Source: Chitinophagaceae bacterium UBA1931
GTDB taxonomy: Bacteria; Bacteroidota; Bacteroidia; Chitinophagales; Chitinophagaceae
Direction of reading: 5' to 3'
Assembly (NCBI GenBank): GCA_002337125.1
Contig: DDFJ01000004.1
Location: forward strand, 2,762,134 to 2,826,133
Length of the DNA: 64,000 nt
Below, in pieces: positions 25,697 to 34,810 of this stretch. Made by a program: the position numbers and the translations under genes. Position 1 is the first letter of the stretch. Each line of letters starts with the position of its first letter. The notes below the pieces were generated by a model that searched no databases, was not told where the DNA came from, and saw only the letters and a list, made by a program, of their open reading frames with translations.

Positions 25697-25704
25697 TATA
25701 TTTG
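25697..25704 (+). promoter_or_regulatory. TAnnTTTG promoter box before the LpxH-like gene
   Basis: TATATTTG ends four bases before the ATG at 25709; no TTTG at the usual spacing upstream. Confidence 0.4.
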
Positions 25705-25708
25705 TTTC

Positions 25709-26467
25709 ATGCAAATTCCTCCCGGCAAAAAAATATATTTTCTTTCCGACTTTCATTTGGGGGCACCCAATTATGAAAAAAGTCTTTTACGGGAAAAAAA
25801 AGTCGTTCAGTTTTTAAATGAAATCAAAGAAGATGCTGCAGTGATTTTCATTGTTGGGGATATGTTTGATTTCTGGTATGAATATCGCACTGTAGTTCCC
25901 AAAGGCTTTGTACGCATATTGGGCAAATTAGCAGAGATAACTGATGCAGGCATTCCTGTTCATTTTTTTGTTGGTAATCATGATATGTGGATGAAAGATT
26001 ACCTGCAAACCGAATTGAATATTCCTGTTTATTTTGAACCAAAGGAATTTGAGTTTAATGGTAAACAGTTTTTAATTGGTCATGGCGATGGGTTAGGTCC
26101 CGGTGATCATGGTTATAAAATGCTCAAGAAAATTTTCCGTAATCCTGTTTGTCAATGGTTGTTTGGCATATTACCGCCGGCAGTTGGTATGGGATTAGCC
26201 AATTATCTCAGCCGCCGCAGCCGTGCTCAAACAGGTGCTACTGAAGAAACATTTTTAGGCGAAGACAAAGAATGGCTCATCATTTACTGCAAAGAAGTAC
26301 TGCAGAAAAAGAATTATGATTTTTTTGTGTTTGGTCATCGCCATTTGCCCATTGATTTTCGTCTTACAGATAAAAGCCGCTACATCAATCTTGGCGACTG
26401 GATACGATACTTCAGCTTTGCTTTGTTTGATGGAGAACAATTGGAATTGAAATATTACCAGCATTGA
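25709..26467 (+). CDS. lpxH: UDP-2,3-diacylglucosamine diphosphatase (LpxH family)
   Basis: LpxH hydrolyses UDP-2,3-diacylglucosamine to lipid X in lipid A synthesis. The 252-residue protein shows all calcineurin-type metal motifs: SDFHLG (Asp14, His16), GDMFDFW (about 51), GNHDMW (about 93), HGDGLGPGDHGYK (about 124) and FGHRH (about 210). The FDFW and GDHGYK blocks favour LpxH over a general phosphoesterase. The next gene begins inside its last codons: a TTG at 26464 overlaps the TGA. Confidence 0.86.
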   Translation: MQIPPGKKIYFLSDFHLGAPNYEKSLLREKKVVQFLNEIKEDAAVIFIVGDMFDFWYEYRTVVPKGFVRILGKLAEITDAGIPVHFFVGNHDMWMKDYLQTELNIPVYFEPKEFEFNGKQFLIGHGDGLGPGDHGYKMLKKIFRNPVCQWLFGILPPAVGMGLANYLSRRSRAQTGATEETFLGEDKEWLIIYCKEVLQKKNYDFFVFGHRHLPIDFRLTDKSRYINLGDWIRYFSFALFDGEQLELKYYQH

Positions 26468-27264
26468 GATATACTCTGTTTATATTGATCCTGTTTATTA
26501 CGCAAACAATGTTTGCACAGGATTCTGTTTATCAACAGGCGAAAACTATTGAAGGAGATTATATTGATTTTACAGTTGATAATCTTGGTAACTATTATCT
26601 TCTCACAAAAAACAACCAGCTCAAAAAGTTAAACAGCAATGGTGATTCCGTTGCTGTGTTTAATGATGTGCGCCGTTATGGTAAACTGTATTCTATTGAT
26701 GCTACCAATCCTTTAAAACTGTTGCTTTATTATAAAAGTTATTCGACCGTAGTTGTGCTTGATCGTTTTCTCAATAATGTTAATAGTATTGATTTACGTA
26801 AACAGAATATTTTCCAGGCAAAAGCTATTGCGCAGAGTTACGACAACAATGTTTGGGTGTACGATGAGCAGAATAATAAACTGAAAAAAATTGCTGAAGA
26901 CGGAACAGTGTTGAGTGAAACTGTTGATTTCAGAAGCATATTTGATGAAGTGCCTTCACCAACACAAATAATCGACCAGGATGGATTTGTTTACCTCTAC
27001 GATCCTGAAAAGGGAATTTATGTGTTTGATATTTACGGATCGTTCAAAACAAAAATTTCTTATCTCGGTTTAACCGATCTTACGGTAGTTGGGAAAACAG
27101 TGTTAGGAATTGAACAGCAACAGATCATTGCTTATACTACCGGTACACTAACCGAAAAGCGTTTGCCTTTGCCTGCACAGGTAAGTGTTCGGCAAAAAAC
27201 AATTATCCGTCCGGGCCATTTGTATATTTTGCAAAATGGCAATATTCTTCATTTCACATTTTAA
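26464..27264 (+). CDS. Secreted beta-propeller-like protein of unknown function
   Basis: This protein of about 266 residues has a signal peptide ending MFAQ and then repeated short beta-strand units such as TVDNLGNYYLLTKNNQLKKL and IIDQDGFVYLYDPEKGIYVFD, suggesting a small beta-propeller. I recognise no catalytic motif. The start is a TTG that overlaps the stop of the LpxH-like gene (ATTGAG), which implies translational coupling. It may help in envelope assembly, but this is based on position only. Confidence 0.65.
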   Translation: MRYTLFILILFITQTMFAQDSVYQQAKTIEGDYIDFTVDNLGNYYLLTKNNQLKKLNSNGDSVAVFNDVRRYGKLYSIDATNPLKLLLYYKSYSTVVVLDRFLNNVNSIDLRKQNIFQAKAIAQSYDNNVWVYDEQNNKLKKIAEDGTVLSETVDFRSIFDEVPSPTQIIDQDGFVYLYDPEKGIYVFDIYGSFKTKISYLGLTDLTVVGKTVLGIEQQQIIAYTTGTLTEKRLPLPAQVSVRQKTIIRPGHLYILQNGNILHFTF

Positions 27265-27266
27265 AG

Positions 27267-27295
27267 TTTGATTAAGGGCAGAGGTTTTATTTTTG
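27267..27295 (+). promoter_or_regulatory. Bacteroidota-type promoter for the mscS-like gene
   Basis: TTTG (27267-27270), 17 bases, then TATTTTTG (27288-27295). The second box ends three bases before the ATG at 27299, so the mRNA would be leaderless or the translation start may lie further in. Confidence 0.55.
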
Positions 27296-27298
27296 CAT

Positions 27299-28366
27299 AT
27301 GCCAGAATTTTTAGATCGTATCGTTTTAGATAATCCCATTGCAAAATATATATGGATTGCAGGGATAATAGCGGCAATGTTTTTGCTGAAGGGATTTGTG
27401 TCAAGAATTATTTGCAGGCTTCTTTATGGAGTATTTCCCGGTGCAAAAAAATACCTGGGGAGAGAACAGTTTATTTCATTGGTGCTTGCACCAATGGAAT
27501 CGCTTATTCTTGCAGTTGTAGCAATTCTTTCACTGGATAAACTGAAGTTTCCTGCAGTTCTTGATTTTGAATTATACAAAGTAAGTGCTAACGAAATTGC
27601 AGATGGTGCAGGTAAGCTTATACTCATTGTTTTCTTTATCCGTTTTCTCATCAGGCAAATTGATTTCCTTGCCATCATTTTTGAAACCAAGGCAAGTGAA
27701 ACACCTGATCATAGTGATGATCAGCTGGTGGTTTTCTTTAAAGATTTTTTCAAAGCCATTTTGAATATTGTCGGCATCATGATGATTGCCAAGTTTGTGT
27801 TTCATTTCAATATATCCAATCTTATCACTGGGTTAAGCATTGTTACTGCAGCTATTGCTTTGGCAACAAAAGAAAGCCTTGAAAATCTTATCGCATCATT
27901 TATCATCTTCTTTGATAAACCTTATACGATTGGTGATTTTGTGAAAGTTGAATCGGTTTCCGGAACAGTTGAACGCATTGGTTTGCGAAGTACAAGAATC
28001 AGAACAGATCAAAAAACTTATGTAACTGTTCCCAATAAAAAAATGGTCGACAGTATTCTTGATAATATTACACACCGCACTCAGCGTAAAGCAGAAATTA
28101 AACTGGAATTAAATGTAAAAACAACTCCTGATCAGCTGCAGAAGCTTACGCAAAAAGCAGAACTGTTAATTCAGCAGCATGAAGCAATTCAGAGTGGAAC
28201 TGCATTTGTTACAGAGCTTGGTCTTAAATCAATTACTGTGCAGGTTGATTATTTCACTGATGTGATTGATATGAATGAATTCAACCAGTTAAAACAAACA
28301 ATAAATATTGAGTTGCTGAATATTCTTGCAACACTTGAAATTGAATTAGCCGGAGTAACGGCATAG
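27299..28366 (+). CDS. MscS-family mechanosensitive ion channel
   Basis: This 355-residue inner-membrane protein has four or five N-terminal helices followed by the MscS core. The pore-lining helix region is NLITGLSIVTAAIALATKESLENLIASFIIFFDKPYTIGDFV, then the beta domain VESVSGTVERIGLRSTRIRT and TVPNKKMVDSILDNITHRTQRK. Such channels open under membrane tension to release solutes on osmotic downshift. The start at 27299 (MPEFLDRIV) is preferred to a TTG two codons upstream. It converges on a lipoprotein gene. Confidence 0.88.
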   Translation: MPEFLDRIVLDNPIAKYIWIAGIIAAMFLLKGFVSRIICRLLYGVFPGAKKYLGREQFISLVLAPMESLILAVVAILSLDKLKFPAVLDFELYKVSANEIADGAGKLILIVFFIRFLIRQIDFLAIIFETKASETPDHSDDQLVVFFKDFFKAILNIVGIMMIAKFVFHFNISNLITGLSIVTAAIALATKESLENLIASFIIFFDKPYTIGDFVKVESVSGTVERIGLRSTRIRTDQKTYVTVPNKKMVDSILDNITHRTQRKAEIKLELNVKTTPDQLQKLTQKAELLIQQHEAIQSGTAFVTELGLKSITVQVDYFTDVIDMNEFNQLKQTINIELLNILATLEIELAGVTA

Positions 28367-28415
28367 AGCACATTGCAACCGAAGAGCATGTGCCCTGTAT
28401 TTTTACGAAATAATA

Positions 28416-29228
28416 CTAAGGCACAATAAAAGAAACAATTGGTGCTTTGTTGTTCAGGTTTATGTTGGGACAAACATATGTGTTTGTTGATCTGTCAAAA
28501 TAAAAATTAGGAGCTTGTGAATCAGGATAAGCAGTTACATAAATGGTATCTCCACTTTGCCATTTGTGGCACCGTATGTTGCAACTCAAGCACTCATCTA
28601 TTGTATTGCTTCCATCTTTAACAGGCGTAATTACTAGCCAATCATTCCTGTTGCTTTTGTCTACATTCTCAAATGAAATGTCTTTATTGTTTTTTTGAAA
28701 CAGCAACCTGATTCCTTTTTCTTTTTCGGGATATGGAGAAGAAATATCACATGTAACTCTTAGTGTTGTTCCATTCACAATAGTTACATTAAAGGAGTTA
28801 ATTTTTGCAGTGCTGATTTGCCCAAGATTAGGCCCTAAAGTATGATCGTAAATTGAATAAAAAGTGTCTGTGGTGTAATTAAAAGAATAATAGATAGTAT
28901 CATTAGTTCTACGCTCAAAATATTGTTTATAAGTACCGTATTTCTCTTTTGAGTAAACCAGGTTAAAGGATTTATATTTCGGGTCAACAGGTAGGGAGAA
29001 ATGGCCGGAACTATCAGTTATTGTACTTACAACCGGGTTTGAGTTTTCTAATGTAACTTTTACGCCACTCCAATCTTTGACACCTTGCATTCCTTCATCA
29101 AGTAAAATTGTAACTCCTTCTACTTTATTAATGTCAAATTTTTTTTGATCTGTTGGTTCTGGATTCTTTTTACAACTGTAAGTAGTTAGTAATAAAATTA
29201 CTAAAGCGGAGATGATTTGTGTTTTCAT
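28416..29228 (-). CDS. Lipoprotein with carboxypeptidase-regulatory-like domain
   Basis: This 270-residue lipoprotein has signal LLLTTYSCKK with lipid-modified Cys19. A CarboxypepD_reg-like beta-sandwich follows: WSGVKVTLENSNPVVSTITDSSGHFSLPVD. The C-terminal part has beta-rich sequence with a Cys pair (ECLSCNIRC). No enzymatic motif is visible. Proteins of this form usually sit on the cell surface or in the periplasm; the specific role is unknown. It is convergent with the MscS gene and upstream of a thioredoxin-like gene. Confidence 0.65.
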   Translation of the reverse strand: MKTQIISALVILLLTTYSCKKNPEPTDQKKFDINKVEGVTILLDEGMQGVKDWSGVKVTLENSNPVVSTITDSSGHFSLPVDPKYKSFNLVYSKEKYGTYKQYFERRTNDTIYYSFNYTTDTFYSIYDHTLGPNLGQISTAKINSFNVTIVNGTTLRVTCDISSPYPEKEKGIRLLFQKNNKDISFENVDKSNRNDWLVITPVKDGSNTIDECLSCNIRCHKWQSGDTIYVTAYPDSQAPNFYFDRSTNTYVCPNINLNNKAPIVSFIVP

Positions 29229-29308
29229 ATACTGCTGTTTTCAAGATTTAGCAGATATGAAGATAATTTAAAATATCAAAAATTCAAAAAACCTGATACA
29301 GTAATCTT

Positions 29309-29830
29309 TTATTTCGCCTTTTCCAGTATTTCAGCAAGTTCCTGGTCGTACATGCCGTACTTGCCATATTCCAGCACACGGCCAATTTCTTTCCCAGCTT
29401 TCATCACAATAATCGTTGGAACGTTGGTAATGTTTAATGCTTTGCTTAAAGAACCCAGCGATTGTTTGTTTCTGTCAACACCAACAATGGTTAAACGGTT
29501 GTATGAAAACTGAACCTGGTCAAGCAGCTTGAATAATTCAGGAAGAACAACATGCGAATCTTCGCACCATGTACCAATAAAAACAAGCAACTGAACGGTA
29601 TCTTTTACTGCGGTTAAATTTGCAGCGCAGGCAGCGTTGGGTTTATACCAGCTGAAATCATTTTTCATCCATGCAAAAGAAGTGTCGTTGAGTAATACTT
29701 CCCTGCTGATGACTCCTTTCAATGTTTTTTCGCCGTTCCTGGGATCTTTTGAAACTTCGTATTGTACCTGTGCGAATGAAGTTTGTGCTATGAGTATAGT
29801 TATAACAAGGGTGCTGAATATTTTTTTCAT
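29309..29830 (-). CDS. Secreted thioredoxin-family protein
   Basis: This 173-residue protein has a signal peptide (about residues 1-20, ending TSFAQ) and a thioredoxin fold. The active-site position reads GTWCEDSHVVLPELFKLL, so there is only one cysteine (WCEDS) instead of the CxxC pair; the cis-proline block NVPTIIVMKAGKEIGRV is normal. It is probably periplasmic. With a single active-site Cys it is unlikely to be an ordinary dithiol oxidoreductase and may act as a binding or monothiol protein. It lies just downstream of the MerR-type regulator on the same strand. Confidence 0.75.
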   Translation of the reverse strand: MKKIFSTLVITILIAQTSFAQVQYEVSKDPRNGEKTLKGVISREVLLNDTSFAWMKNDFSWYKPNAACAANLTAVKDTVQLLVFIGTWCEDSHVVLPELFKLLDQVQFSYNRLTIVGVDRNKQSLGSLSKALNITNVPTIIVMKAGKEIGRVLEYGKYGMYDQELAEILEKAK

Positions 29831-29848
29831 TGTATCATGTTTTACCGG

Positions 29849-30361
29849 TTACAGATCTGCTTTAATGGAAAGCAGAAAAGCTTTGAGCTGCTGAAGACTT
29901 TGTACAAGTTCAAAACGTTTGTCGGCTTCTTCCCTGTTGTTTTTAATATAGTCTTTTGCAGCTTCGATACTGTATTTTTTAAAACGGAGCAGGTAATAAA
30001 TAAGATGCAGTTTTTTAATATCGCCTGCATTATAAAACCTGTCGCCCTTTTTATTTTTTCTTGGTTTGATGATGCTGAACTCTGATTCCCAGAAGCGGAG
30101 TGAAGATGGGTTTACTTTAAACAGATCACTCACTTCTCCAATGCTGTAATAGAGTTTTTTACTCAGCTCTTCATCCGATGGCAGTTCAATCAGCTCAGCT
30201 TCTGATGCAGCTTCTTTCAGATTTTTTCTGCCACGCTTTTGTTTGGGCTTTGGCGGTCTGTTTGAAGGTTTGCGGCCACGCTTTTTCACCACCGGTTCAG
30301 CCGGCTGTGGTTGCTTTGGTGCTTCATCAAAATCAAATGCTATTTGTGAAAGTGCTGCCAT
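29849..30361 (-). CDS. MerR-family transcriptional regulator
   Basis: This 170-residue regulator has a basic, Pro/Lys-rich N-terminal tail (two KRGRKP/KRGRKN stretches resembling AT-hook motifs) and a MerR-type winged helix: YSIGEVSDLFKVNPSSLRFWESEFSIIKPRKNKKGDRFYN, followed by a helical region YLLRFKKYSIEAAKDYI. No metal-binding cysteines are seen, so the signal is unknown. The start ATG at 30361 begins MAALSQIAFDF. It lies downstream of an M23 peptidase gene on the same strand, and similar regulator/M23 pairs are familiar in Bacteroidota. Confidence 0.85.
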   Translation of the reverse strand: MAALSQIAFDFDEAPKQPQPAEPVVKKRGRKPSNRPPKPKQKRGRKNLKEAASEAELIELPSDEELSKKLYYSIGEVSDLFKVNPSSLRFWESEFSIIKPRKNKKGDRFYNAGDIKKLHLIYYLLRFKKYSIEAAKDYIKNNREEADKRFELVQSLQQLKAFLLSIKADL

Positions 30362-30470
30362 GAATAACAAAAGTAATAAATAGACGGTAGCCTGTACTAT
30401 TCAGTTGTCAGTAATTAAATGATGAAACGTTAAAAGTAAAAATTAAAAAGAGTCCTGGTGGTTTTAATCA

Positions 30471-31442
30471 TCAATCAAAACTCTGGTTACCTGTTGCTGC
30501 CATTTTCAGCATACGGTCAAATTGTTCTGGAGTAAGATCGTTATAGAAGAAATAAATCGGGTCAACAGGAGTGCCGTTTTTGTGTACTTCGTAATGGCAG
30601 TGTGGTCCTGTACTTTTACCGGTACTACCCACCCAGCCAATTACTTCACCACGGTTTACTTTTTGTCCCTGTCTTACTTTAACCCTTACCATGTGGCCAT
30701 AAAGCGTTTCATAGTTATAACCATGATTAATCACCACATGATTACCATAACCATTACCGGTGTTGCCTGCAAGTGTTACAACGCCATCGGCTGTCGCATA
30801 GATGGGCGTACCTTGTGGCGCAGCAAAATCAAGACCTGCGTGCATTTTGGTGGTTTTATATACCGGATCAATACGGTAACCAAAACCCGATGCCATGCGT
30901 GAAAGATCTTTATTACTTACCGGTTGAATAGCAGGCGTGGCAGCGAGCAATGCTTCTTTGTTCTTCACCATTCCTTCAATGGCATTGAACGAAACTGTTT
31001 GTGCGTAAAGCCTGTTACGGAGTTGATTTATCTGCTGAATAATGGAAGAGTTCAGTTCGTTTTCCGACATGCTGGCAACCAGTTTATCTTCTTCCTGTTT
31101 CTCCATCATTTTAGCACGTGCACTATCGGGAATGGGGCTTGCTTCAAATATTGAACGGTAAACTTGATTATCTCTTTTTTCAATTTCATGCAACTGGTTA
31201 TCCATCCGGGTTAGTTCTGCATTGAGAACAGAATAACTATCCTTCAGCCGGTTATTTTCATTCAGCAGTTTCTTTTCATTGGCTGAAGGAAAATACCTGT
31301 ATGATAATTGCATAAACAGAAAACCTGCAACAGATACCGCAGCAAGAAAGCTGAAGACACGGAGAAGCTTTACACGCAGAGGCGTAACCAGCTTTTCGTA
31401 GCGCAGCGTATTGGTATTATAGAAATACTTGATTTTCTTCAT
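30471..31442 (-). CDS. Membrane-anchored M23 peptidoglycan endopeptidase
   Basis: This 323-residue protein has one N-terminal membrane helix (about residues 28-48), a coiled-coil stretch (about 60-170) and a C-terminal LytM/M23 domain. The zinc-binding blocks are MHAGLDFAAPQGTPIYA near residue 200 and GPHCHYEVHKNGTPVDP near residue 281, with ETLYGHM between them. It should cut peptidoglycan peptides in the periplasm during growth or division. The coiled coil is similar to that of EnvC/MepM-type proteins. It is divergent from alaS. Confidence 0.9.
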   Translation of the reverse strand: MKKIKYFYNTNTLRYEKLVTPLRVKLLRVFSFLAAVSVAGFLFMQLSYRYFPSANEKKLLNENNRLKDSYSVLNAELTRMDNQLHEIEKRDNQVYRSIFEASPIPDSARAKMMEKQEEDKLVASMSENELNSSIIQQINQLRNRLYAQTVSFNAIEGMVKNKEALLAATPAIQPVSNKDLSRMASGFGYRIDPVYKTTKMHAGLDFAAPQGTPIYATADGVVTLAGNTGNGYGNHVVINHGYNYETLYGHMVRVKVRQGQKVNRGEVIGWVGSTGKSTGPHCHYEVHKNGTPVDPIYFFYNDLTPEQFDRMLKMAATGNQSFD

Positions 31443-31472
31443 ATGGACATTACGGCGTGCACAGGTTTGACT

Positions 31473-31480
31473 TACCTTTG
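31473..31480 (+). promoter_or_regulatory. TAnnTTTG promoter box before alaS
   Basis: TACCTTTG at about 70 bases upstream of the alaS ATG. A perfect 7-bp hairpin (CTTCCCA-TTA-TGGGAAG) follows directly at 31481-31497 and would be at the very 5' end of the transcript. Confidence 0.45.
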
Positions 31481-31552
31481 CTTCCCATTATGGGAAGTTT
31501 ACAAAGATAGGAGAGTAATATCTTCAAAAATCAATCCAAATAAAGGTTCGTT

Positions 31553-34171
31553 ATGATGACTGCAGCCGCTATACGACAGCAATTTTTAGACTTTTTTGCT
31601 TCTAAAAAGCACCAGATTGTACCATCGGCACCAATCGTGGTGAAGAATGATCCAACCCTGTTGTTTACCAATGCGGGGATGAATCAGTTCAAAGACTATT
31701 TTTTAGGAAATAAAAAACCTGAAAGTCCACGTATTGCCGATACACAAAAATGTCTTCGTGTAAGTGGTAAGCATAACGATCTGGAAGAAGTGGGCGTTGA
31801 TACCTATCACCACACCATGTTTGAAATGTTGGGTAACTGGAGCTTTGGCGATTACTTCAAAGCCGAAGCCATTGCATGGAGCTGGGAACTTCTTGCAGAT
31901 GTTTACGGAATTCCAAAAGACCGTTTATACGTAACCGTTTTTGAAGGCGATGAAAAAGAACAGCTTCCCAAAGATGAAGAAGCCTGGAATGAATGGAAAA
32001 AACATGTCAGTGAAGACCGCATTTTACTGGGAAAGAAAAAAGATAATTTCTGGGAAATGGGCGATACCGGTCCTTGTGGTCCCTGTACAGAAATTCATGT
32101 GGATTGCAGAACTGATGATGAACGAAAAGCTGTTGATGGAAAAACACTGGTGAACAATGATCATCCGCAGGTAATTGAAATCTGGAACAATGTATTTATC
32201 CAGTTCAACCGTTTAAAAGACGGATCACTTGAACAGCTTCCTGCAAGGCATGTTGATACCGGTATGGGCTTTGAACGTTTGGTACGTGTGCTGCAGAACA
32301 AACAAAGCAATTACGATACAGATGTTTTCACTGGTACCATTGCTGCTGTTGAACAGATTGTTTCAAAAAAATATACAGCTGGTGATGATAAGGAAAGTAT
32401 TGCATTTCGTGTGATTGCTGATCATATCCGTGCTATCTGTTTCACTATTGCTGACGGACAGTTGCCAAGCAATACAGGTGCAGGTTATGTGATCAGGAGA
32501 ATTTTAAGACGTGCAGTGCGTTACTATTATTCTTATCTCAACTATAAACATCCGTTGCTGCACCAGATTATTCCTGTTTTGGCAACGCAGTTTGAAACGG
32601 TGTTTCCTGAATTAAAAGCACAGGAAGCATTTGTACAAAAAGTGGTGAAGGAAGAAGAAGATGCATTCCTGCGTACACTTGAAAAAGGTTTGAAACGTAT
32701 TGATGATATTATTGCTGATACAAAAGGATCAACCATTGAAGGTAAAGCAGCATTTGAATTATTTGATACTTATGGTTTCCCAATTGATCTGACAAGATTA
32801 ATTGCAACTGAAAATAATTTATCGGTTGATGAAGCTGGTTTTGAAAAAGAAATGCAGCAACAGAAAGAACGCAGCCGTGCAGCAACAGCTATTGATACAG
32901 AAGATTGGGTGGAAGTAATTGCTGATAACACTGTTCAGTTTGTTGGATATGAATCTACAGTTGCAGACAGTCGTGTAATTAAATACCGCAAGGTAAATAT
33001 CAAGGGAAAAGAAGCCTGCCAGGTTGTGTTAGATAAAACGCCTTTTTATGCTGAAAGCGGCGGTCAGGTTGGTGATACAGGTGTGCTGAGTTTTGAAGGT
33101 GAAGAAGTTCTTGTAAGAGATACAAAAAAAGAAAATGATCTAATCATTCATTTCATTGATCAGCTGCCGGTAAATATTTCTGCACATGTATCTGCAAAAG
33201 TTAATGCAGACAGACGACAGAAAATAGCAGTGCATCACTCAGCAACACATCTTATGCATGCGGCTTTACGCAATGTGCTGGGTACACATGTTGCACAAAA
33301 AGGAAGTTTGAATAATGATGAACAGTTACGTTTCGACTTCAGTCATTTTTCAAAAGTGAATGATGATGAACTGGCTGCTGTAGAAAAAATCGTTAATGAG
33401 AAAATACGCCAGAACATTCCTGTTGTGATTAAGGAAATGAAAAAAGATGATGCAGTTGCAATGGGTGCAATGGCATTGTTTGGTGAAAAATATGGTGATA
33501 CTGTTCGTGTGGTGATTATGGATCCTGCATACAGTGTTGAACTTTGCGGTGGTACACATGTTGGTCATACCGGTGAACTTGGTTTGTTTAAAATCAAAAG
33601 TGAAAGTGCAGTTGCTGCAGGTGTAAGAAGAATAGAAGCTGTGTGCGGTGCTGCAGCTGAAGAGCTGGTGAATGATCAGTCTGCATTACTCGGTTCAATC
33701 CGTGAGCAATTAAAAAATCCAAAAGATCTCGGCAAGGCCATCGAAAACCTGCAGGCAGAAAATACTGAACTAAAAAAGAAATTAGAAAAGCTTGAAGCAA
33801 AACAGTTGGCTGCATTACGTCATGAATTACTGACGAAAGAAGAAATTGTTAACAGCATAAGTTTCATTGGTGAAATTGTTGAAGTATCATCGGCTGATGC
33901 ACTAAAGAAAATTTGTTTCGACTTAAAAGCAAGTCTTACTGATTATGCAGCGGTGCTTTGTGCAAACATTGATGGCAAAGCATTTGTTGCTGTTGGACTT
34001 TCTGATTCAGTTGCTGCTGCAAAAAATCTTGATGCAGGGAAAATCATTAAAGAACATGTTGCTCCACTCATCAAAGGCGGCGGTGGCGGACAAAAAACAT
34101 TGGCAACAGCCGGTGGACAAGAAACTGGAAATCTGCAGGCAGTGATTGATAAAGTGAAGAGTTTATTGTAA
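31553..34171 (+). CDS. alaS: Alanine--tRNA ligase
   Basis: AlaS charges tRNA-Ala with alanine and edits mischarged Ser/Gly. The 872-residue protein has the class II catalytic core (TNAGMNQFKDYFLG, GNWSFGDYFK, GPCGPCTEIH), the central tRNA-recognition region, the editing domain with zinc ligands HHSATHLMH and CGGTHVGHTGELG, and the C-terminal oligomerisation domain ending with a glycine-rich block (GGGGGQ). Length and motifs are normal. Two adjacent ATG codons exist (31553 and 31556). Confidence 0.97.
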   Translation: MMTAAAIRQQFLDFFASKKHQIVPSAPIVVKNDPTLLFTNAGMNQFKDYFLGNKKPESPRIADTQKCLRVSGKHNDLEEVGVDTYHHTMFEMLGNWSFGDYFKAEAIAWSWELLADVYGIPKDRLYVTVFEGDEKEQLPKDEEAWNEWKKHVSEDRILLGKKKDNFWEMGDTGPCGPCTEIHVDCRTDDERKAVDGKTLVNNDHPQVIEIWNNVFIQFNRLKDGSLEQLPARHVDTGMGFERLVRVLQNKQSNYDTDVFTGTIAAVEQIVSKKYTAGDDKESIAFRVIADHIRAICFTIADGQLPSNTGAGYVIRRILRRAVRYYYSYLNYKHPLLHQIIPVLATQFETVFPELKAQEAFVQKVVKEEEDAFLRTLEKGLKRIDDIIADTKGSTIEGKAAFELFDTYGFPIDLTRLIATENNLSVDEAGFEKEMQQQKERSRAATAIDTEDWVEVIADNTVQFVGYESTVADSRVIKYRKVNIKGKEACQVVLDKTPFYAESGGQVGDTGVLSFEGEEVLVRDTKKENDLIIHFIDQLPVNISAHVSAKVNADRRQKIAVHHSATHLMHAALRNVLGTHVAQKGSLNNDEQLRFDFSHFSKVNDDELAAVEKIVNEKIRQNIPVVIKEMKKDDAVAMGAMALFGEKYGDTVRVVIMDPAYSVELCGGTHVGHTGELGLFKIKSESAVAAGVRRIEAVCGAAAEELVNDQSALLGSIREQLKNPKDLGKAIENLQAENTELKKKLEKLEAKQLAALRHELLTKEEIVNSISFIGEIVEVSSADALKKICFDLKASLTDYAAVLCANIDGKAFVAVGLSDSVAAAKNLDAGKIIKEHVAPLIKGGGGGQKTLATAGGQETGNLQAVIDKVKSLL

Positions 34172-34195
34172 TAATTTTATCAAACGAAATAAATT

Positions 34196-34223
34196 AACCG
34201 TAGCCACAGCTGCGGTTCTTTTT
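34196..34223 (+). terminator. Terminator after alaS
   Basis: AACCGTAGC pairs with GCTGCGGTT (one G-T wobble) around a CACA loop, followed by CTTTTTTT. It sits directly before the next start codon. Confidence 0.7.
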
Positions 34224-34225
34224 TT

Positions 34226-34741
34226 ATGCAAATCATTTTTGAAACTCCACGTCTTTACCTGCGTCGGTTTACTGATGCTGATGCTTCGCTGGTATTTTAT
34301 CTCAACAGTTACCAGGAAGTGGTTGAGTATGTACATGAGCCCGTACATACCTGTGTTGAGTTTTCAAGAAATATTTTATTTGAACATATTCTACCGCAAT
34401 ACGCATTGTACAATCTTGGGCGGCTTGCAGTTTATGTAAAAGAAAACGAAGAGTTTATTGGCTGGTGCGGATTAAAGTTCAGAGCCGAGTTAAATGAAAT
34501 TGATCTCGGCTATCGTTACATCCCATCTTCATGGGGAAAAGGTTTTGCAACCGAAGCCGCAAAACATACATTGGATTATGGCTTCTCCAAACTTCAGCTC
34601 AGCGAAATTATTGGCCGGGCACATGTCGACAATAAAGCATCTCTTTCCGTTCTAAAAAAAATCGGCATGACGTACCTGCGAAACGAAGTCGTTGATCATT
34701 GCCCGGTAGAAACTTATCACTCCATCAACCCAAATGTTTAG
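34226..34741 (+). CDS. GNAT-family N-acetyltransferase (RimJ/RimL-like)
   Basis: This 171-residue protein has the Acetyltransf_3 layout: IIFETPRLYLRRFTDADASLVF at the start, FIGWCGLKF and EIDLGYRYIPSSWGKGFATEAAKHTLDYGF in the middle (acetyl-CoA pyrophosphate loop WGKGFATEA), then HVDNKASLSVLKKIGM. It transfers acetyl groups from acetyl-CoA to an amine; the substrate is unknown. It follows the alaS terminator with only two bases between the T-run and the ATG, so its promoter may overlap the alaS 3' end. Confidence 0.85.
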   Translation: MQIIFETPRLYLRRFTDADASLVFYLNSYQEVVEYVHEPVHTCVEFSRNILFEHILPQYALYNLGRLAVYVKENEEFIGWCGLKFRAELNEIDLGYRYIPSSWGKGFATEAAKHTLDYGFSKLQLSEIIGRAHVDNKASLSVLKKIGMTYLRNEVVDHCPVETYHSINPNV

Positions 34742-34810
34742 GATTTCTTAAAATCTCCGAAAGATTTCGTAAATAAGAAAGTTTTCGTACTTTGCTTAAA
34801 ATTTTAAAGT

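Noticed and set aside
28368..28393. A terminator between the mscS-like gene and the lipoprotein gene
   Set aside because: Only six pairs (GCACAT/ATGTGC) with a 14-base loop and a weak T-run; not convincing.
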